Source: Myxococcales bacterium
GTDB taxonomy: Bacteria > Myxococcota_A > Polyangia > Haliangiales > Haliangiaceae
NCBI GenBank assembly: GCA_947483555.1
Contig: CANKMW010000006.1
Span: forward strand, 88,711 to 152,710
Reading direction: 5' to 3'
Length of the DNA stretch: 64,000 bases
The notes beneath the pieces were generated by a model that ran no database searches, had not been told where the DNA came from, and worked only from the letters and a program-made list of their open reading frames with translations. Position numbers and translations under genes: made by a program. Positions 61,642 to 64,000 of this stretch are shown piece after piece; within the stretch, counting starts at the first letter, position 1; each line of letters begins with the position of its first letter.

Positions 61642-62628
61642 ATGAGCGCCACCGTCTGGATCGACTACTCGGCCGACCTGCGGGTCGCCTCGATGTCGAT
61701 CGGCGGCATGTCGGTCCTCGAGCGCGTGCTGCGCGAGGCGGCCGCGGCCGGCGCGACCCGGGCGATCGTGATGGCCGACGCCGACCAGCTGCCCCGGTTG
61801 CCGGCGTTGCGACTGACCGTCGAGATCGTGGCGCCGCGGACCGCGACCCCGAGCGAGGCGCGCGCCATCTCCGGCCACACCATCGCCGGCGTCGTGGTCT
61901 CCGATGAGCGGTCGCGGCGCCGCGCCGAGCGCGCCCTGCTCGAGACCTGCCGCCGCCCCTACGACGGCATCGGCGACCGCTACATCAGTCGCTCGGTCTC
62001 GCTGCGGATCACCCGCGTCCTCGCCCGGCTGGGCGCGACGCCCAACCAGGTGACGTTCGCCAACATCCTGGTCGGCCTGGCCGCGTGCGGGTTCGCGCAG
62101 CACGGCACCCCGAGGGCGTTCGCGATCGCCGGGGTCCTGATCTGGCTCCAGGTCGTGCTCGACTCCTGCGACGGCGAGCTGGCCCGCATCCGCTACATGG
62201 GCAGTCGATTCGGGATGTGGCTCGACAACGTCTCCGACGACGTCATCGACAACCTGTTCGTGCTCTCGGTGGCGATCGGCTTGGGCGGCACCTGGCCGCT
62301 GGTCGGCGTGGTGGTGGCCGGCATGCGAGCGGTGTATTCGCTCATGATCTACCGCGCCGTGGCCCGCGCCGGTCGGCCCGGCGACGTCATCTCGTTTCGG
62401 TGGTGGTTCGACAAGGCCGACGACGAGCTGGCCGAACGTTACGACACCCGGTTCACGCTGCTGTCGCTGTTTCGGGGCATCGGGCGCCGCGATCTCTACG
62501 TCCTGCTGTGGGGAGCGGCCTGTGTCGCCCAGGTGCCGCTGGTCGCCGTCGGCCTCGGCAGCGCCATCTTCGTCACCAACTTCGGCCTCGGCGTGGCTCA
62601 CCTGATCGCGACCCGGCGCCAGCCGTAG
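61642..62628 (+). CDS. third CDP-OH transferase with shortened nucleotidyltransferase-like N-terminus
   Basis: 328 residues. Only about 110 residues precede the linker (RRPYDGIGDRYISRSVSLRI); they keep GMSVLERVLREAAAAGATRAIV and nothing of the catalytic signature. The membrane domain has the full motif LDSCDGELAR ... GMWLDNVSDD (D174 on) and about six spans (FANILVGLAACGFAQHG, VGVVVAGMRAVYSLMIYRAV). Closest in motif to the protein at 50611-51993 (both have GSRxGxWLDN and FRWWF). It lies 49 bases before the inositol-phosphate synthase gene, so both are probably one transcript; this points to inositol phosphate as substrate. Confidence 0.85.
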   Translation: MSATVWIDYSADLRVASMSIGGMSVLERVLREAAAAGATRAIVMADADQLPRLPALRLTVEIVAPRTATPSEARAISGHTIAGVVVSDERSRRRAERALLETCRRPYDGIGDRYISRSVSLRITRVLARLGATPNQVTFANILVGLAACGFAQHGTPRAFAIAGVLIWLQVVLDSCDGELARIRYMGSRFGMWLDNVSDDVIDNLFVLSVAIGLGGTWPLVGVVVAGMRAVYSLMIYRAVARAGRPGDVISFRWWFDKADDELAERYDTRFTLLSLFRGIGRRDLYVLLWGAACVAQVPLVAVGLGSAIFVTNFGLGVAHLIATRRQP

Positions 62629-62677
62629 GTCGCGGGACGGCTTGCACGGAGCCAAGGCTCGCGGTAAGTCGGCCCCC

Positions 62678-64000
<1,323 letters not shown>

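Noticed and set aside
48362..62628. Phosphonate biosynthesis cluster
   Set aside because: LicC/PntC-like nucleotidyltransferases and a PLP enzyme would fit, but there is no phosphoenolpyruvate mutase or phosphonopyruvate decarboxylase, while Ino1 is present.

Overview
The window is very GC-rich, densely packed, and carries typical marks of a Myxococcota (myxobacterial) chromosome, probably of the Haliangium/Kofleria kind. These marks are several Ser/Thr protein kinases, large TPR proteins, PEGA-domain proteins, an FG-GAP lipoprotein, two MYXO-CTERM-like C-termini, many lipoproteins, and a gene string resembling the Glt/Nfs envelope machinery of Myxococcus. No rRNA, tRNA, CRISPR array, phage or complete transposase was seen, and no stretch over 300 bases lacks a gene or a described repeat.

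Layout. 0-7.3 kb: five overlapping plus-strand genes (coiled-coil protein cut by the window edge, giant TPR protein, TPR lipoprotein, small secreted protein, FHA-like/TonB-like protein) that match the gltD-E-F-G order. 7.4-18.6 kb: two large kinases, one with a repeat-rich activation segment and one a non-RD kinase fused to an ATPase/TPR module, plus a response regulator, zinc metallopeptidase, PHP protein, ParB-like protein and thiolase. 18.6-31.9 kb: MYXO-CTERM amidase, SEC-C protein, a copper amine oxidase-like protein split over two genes, lipoproteins, and a PEGA / FG-GAP / kinase / lipoprotein operon. 32-41 kb: an eCIS-core (DUF4157) protein followed by two tandem paralogs, a second PEGA protein, nitroreductase plus DUF971, an AbiEii-like nucleotidyltransferase pair, and an AAA/DUF4143 ATPase with a 23-bp repeat array upstream. 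41-48 kb: DNA methylase, flippase and aroE overlapping head to tail, then a membrane spermidine-synthase-like protein and an outer-membrane barrel.

48.3-64 kb is the most interesting part. It holds four CDP-alcohol phosphatidyltransferases, three of them with an N-terminal nucleotidyltransferase-like domain as in inositol-1-phosphate cytidylyltransferase/di-myo-inositol-phosphate-phosphate synthases. It also holds two free nucleotidyltransferases of the LicC/IPCT/PntC type, a HAD phosphatase, two methyltransferases, a flippase, a PLP enzyme preceded by a Pho-box-like tandem repeat, and myo-inositol-1-phosphate synthase. Together they look like a pathway that makes inositol-1-phosphate, activates a phospho-alcohol with CTP, transfers it to an acceptor, dephosphorylates and methylates the product, and moves it across a membrane. 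The products are not known from sequence.

This cluster is interrupted at 57.0-59.4 kb by a DUF1778/GNAT toxin-antitoxin pair and a winged-helix/nucleotidyltransferase pair. A 108-bp direct repeat, copied from the 3' end of one of the transferase genes, brackets the second pair. Small dispersed repeats lie between genes at 7.3, 21.7, 24.0, 26.4 and 48.3 kb, and several genes show a TANNNT box 5-10 bases before the start codon, suggesting leaderless transcripts.
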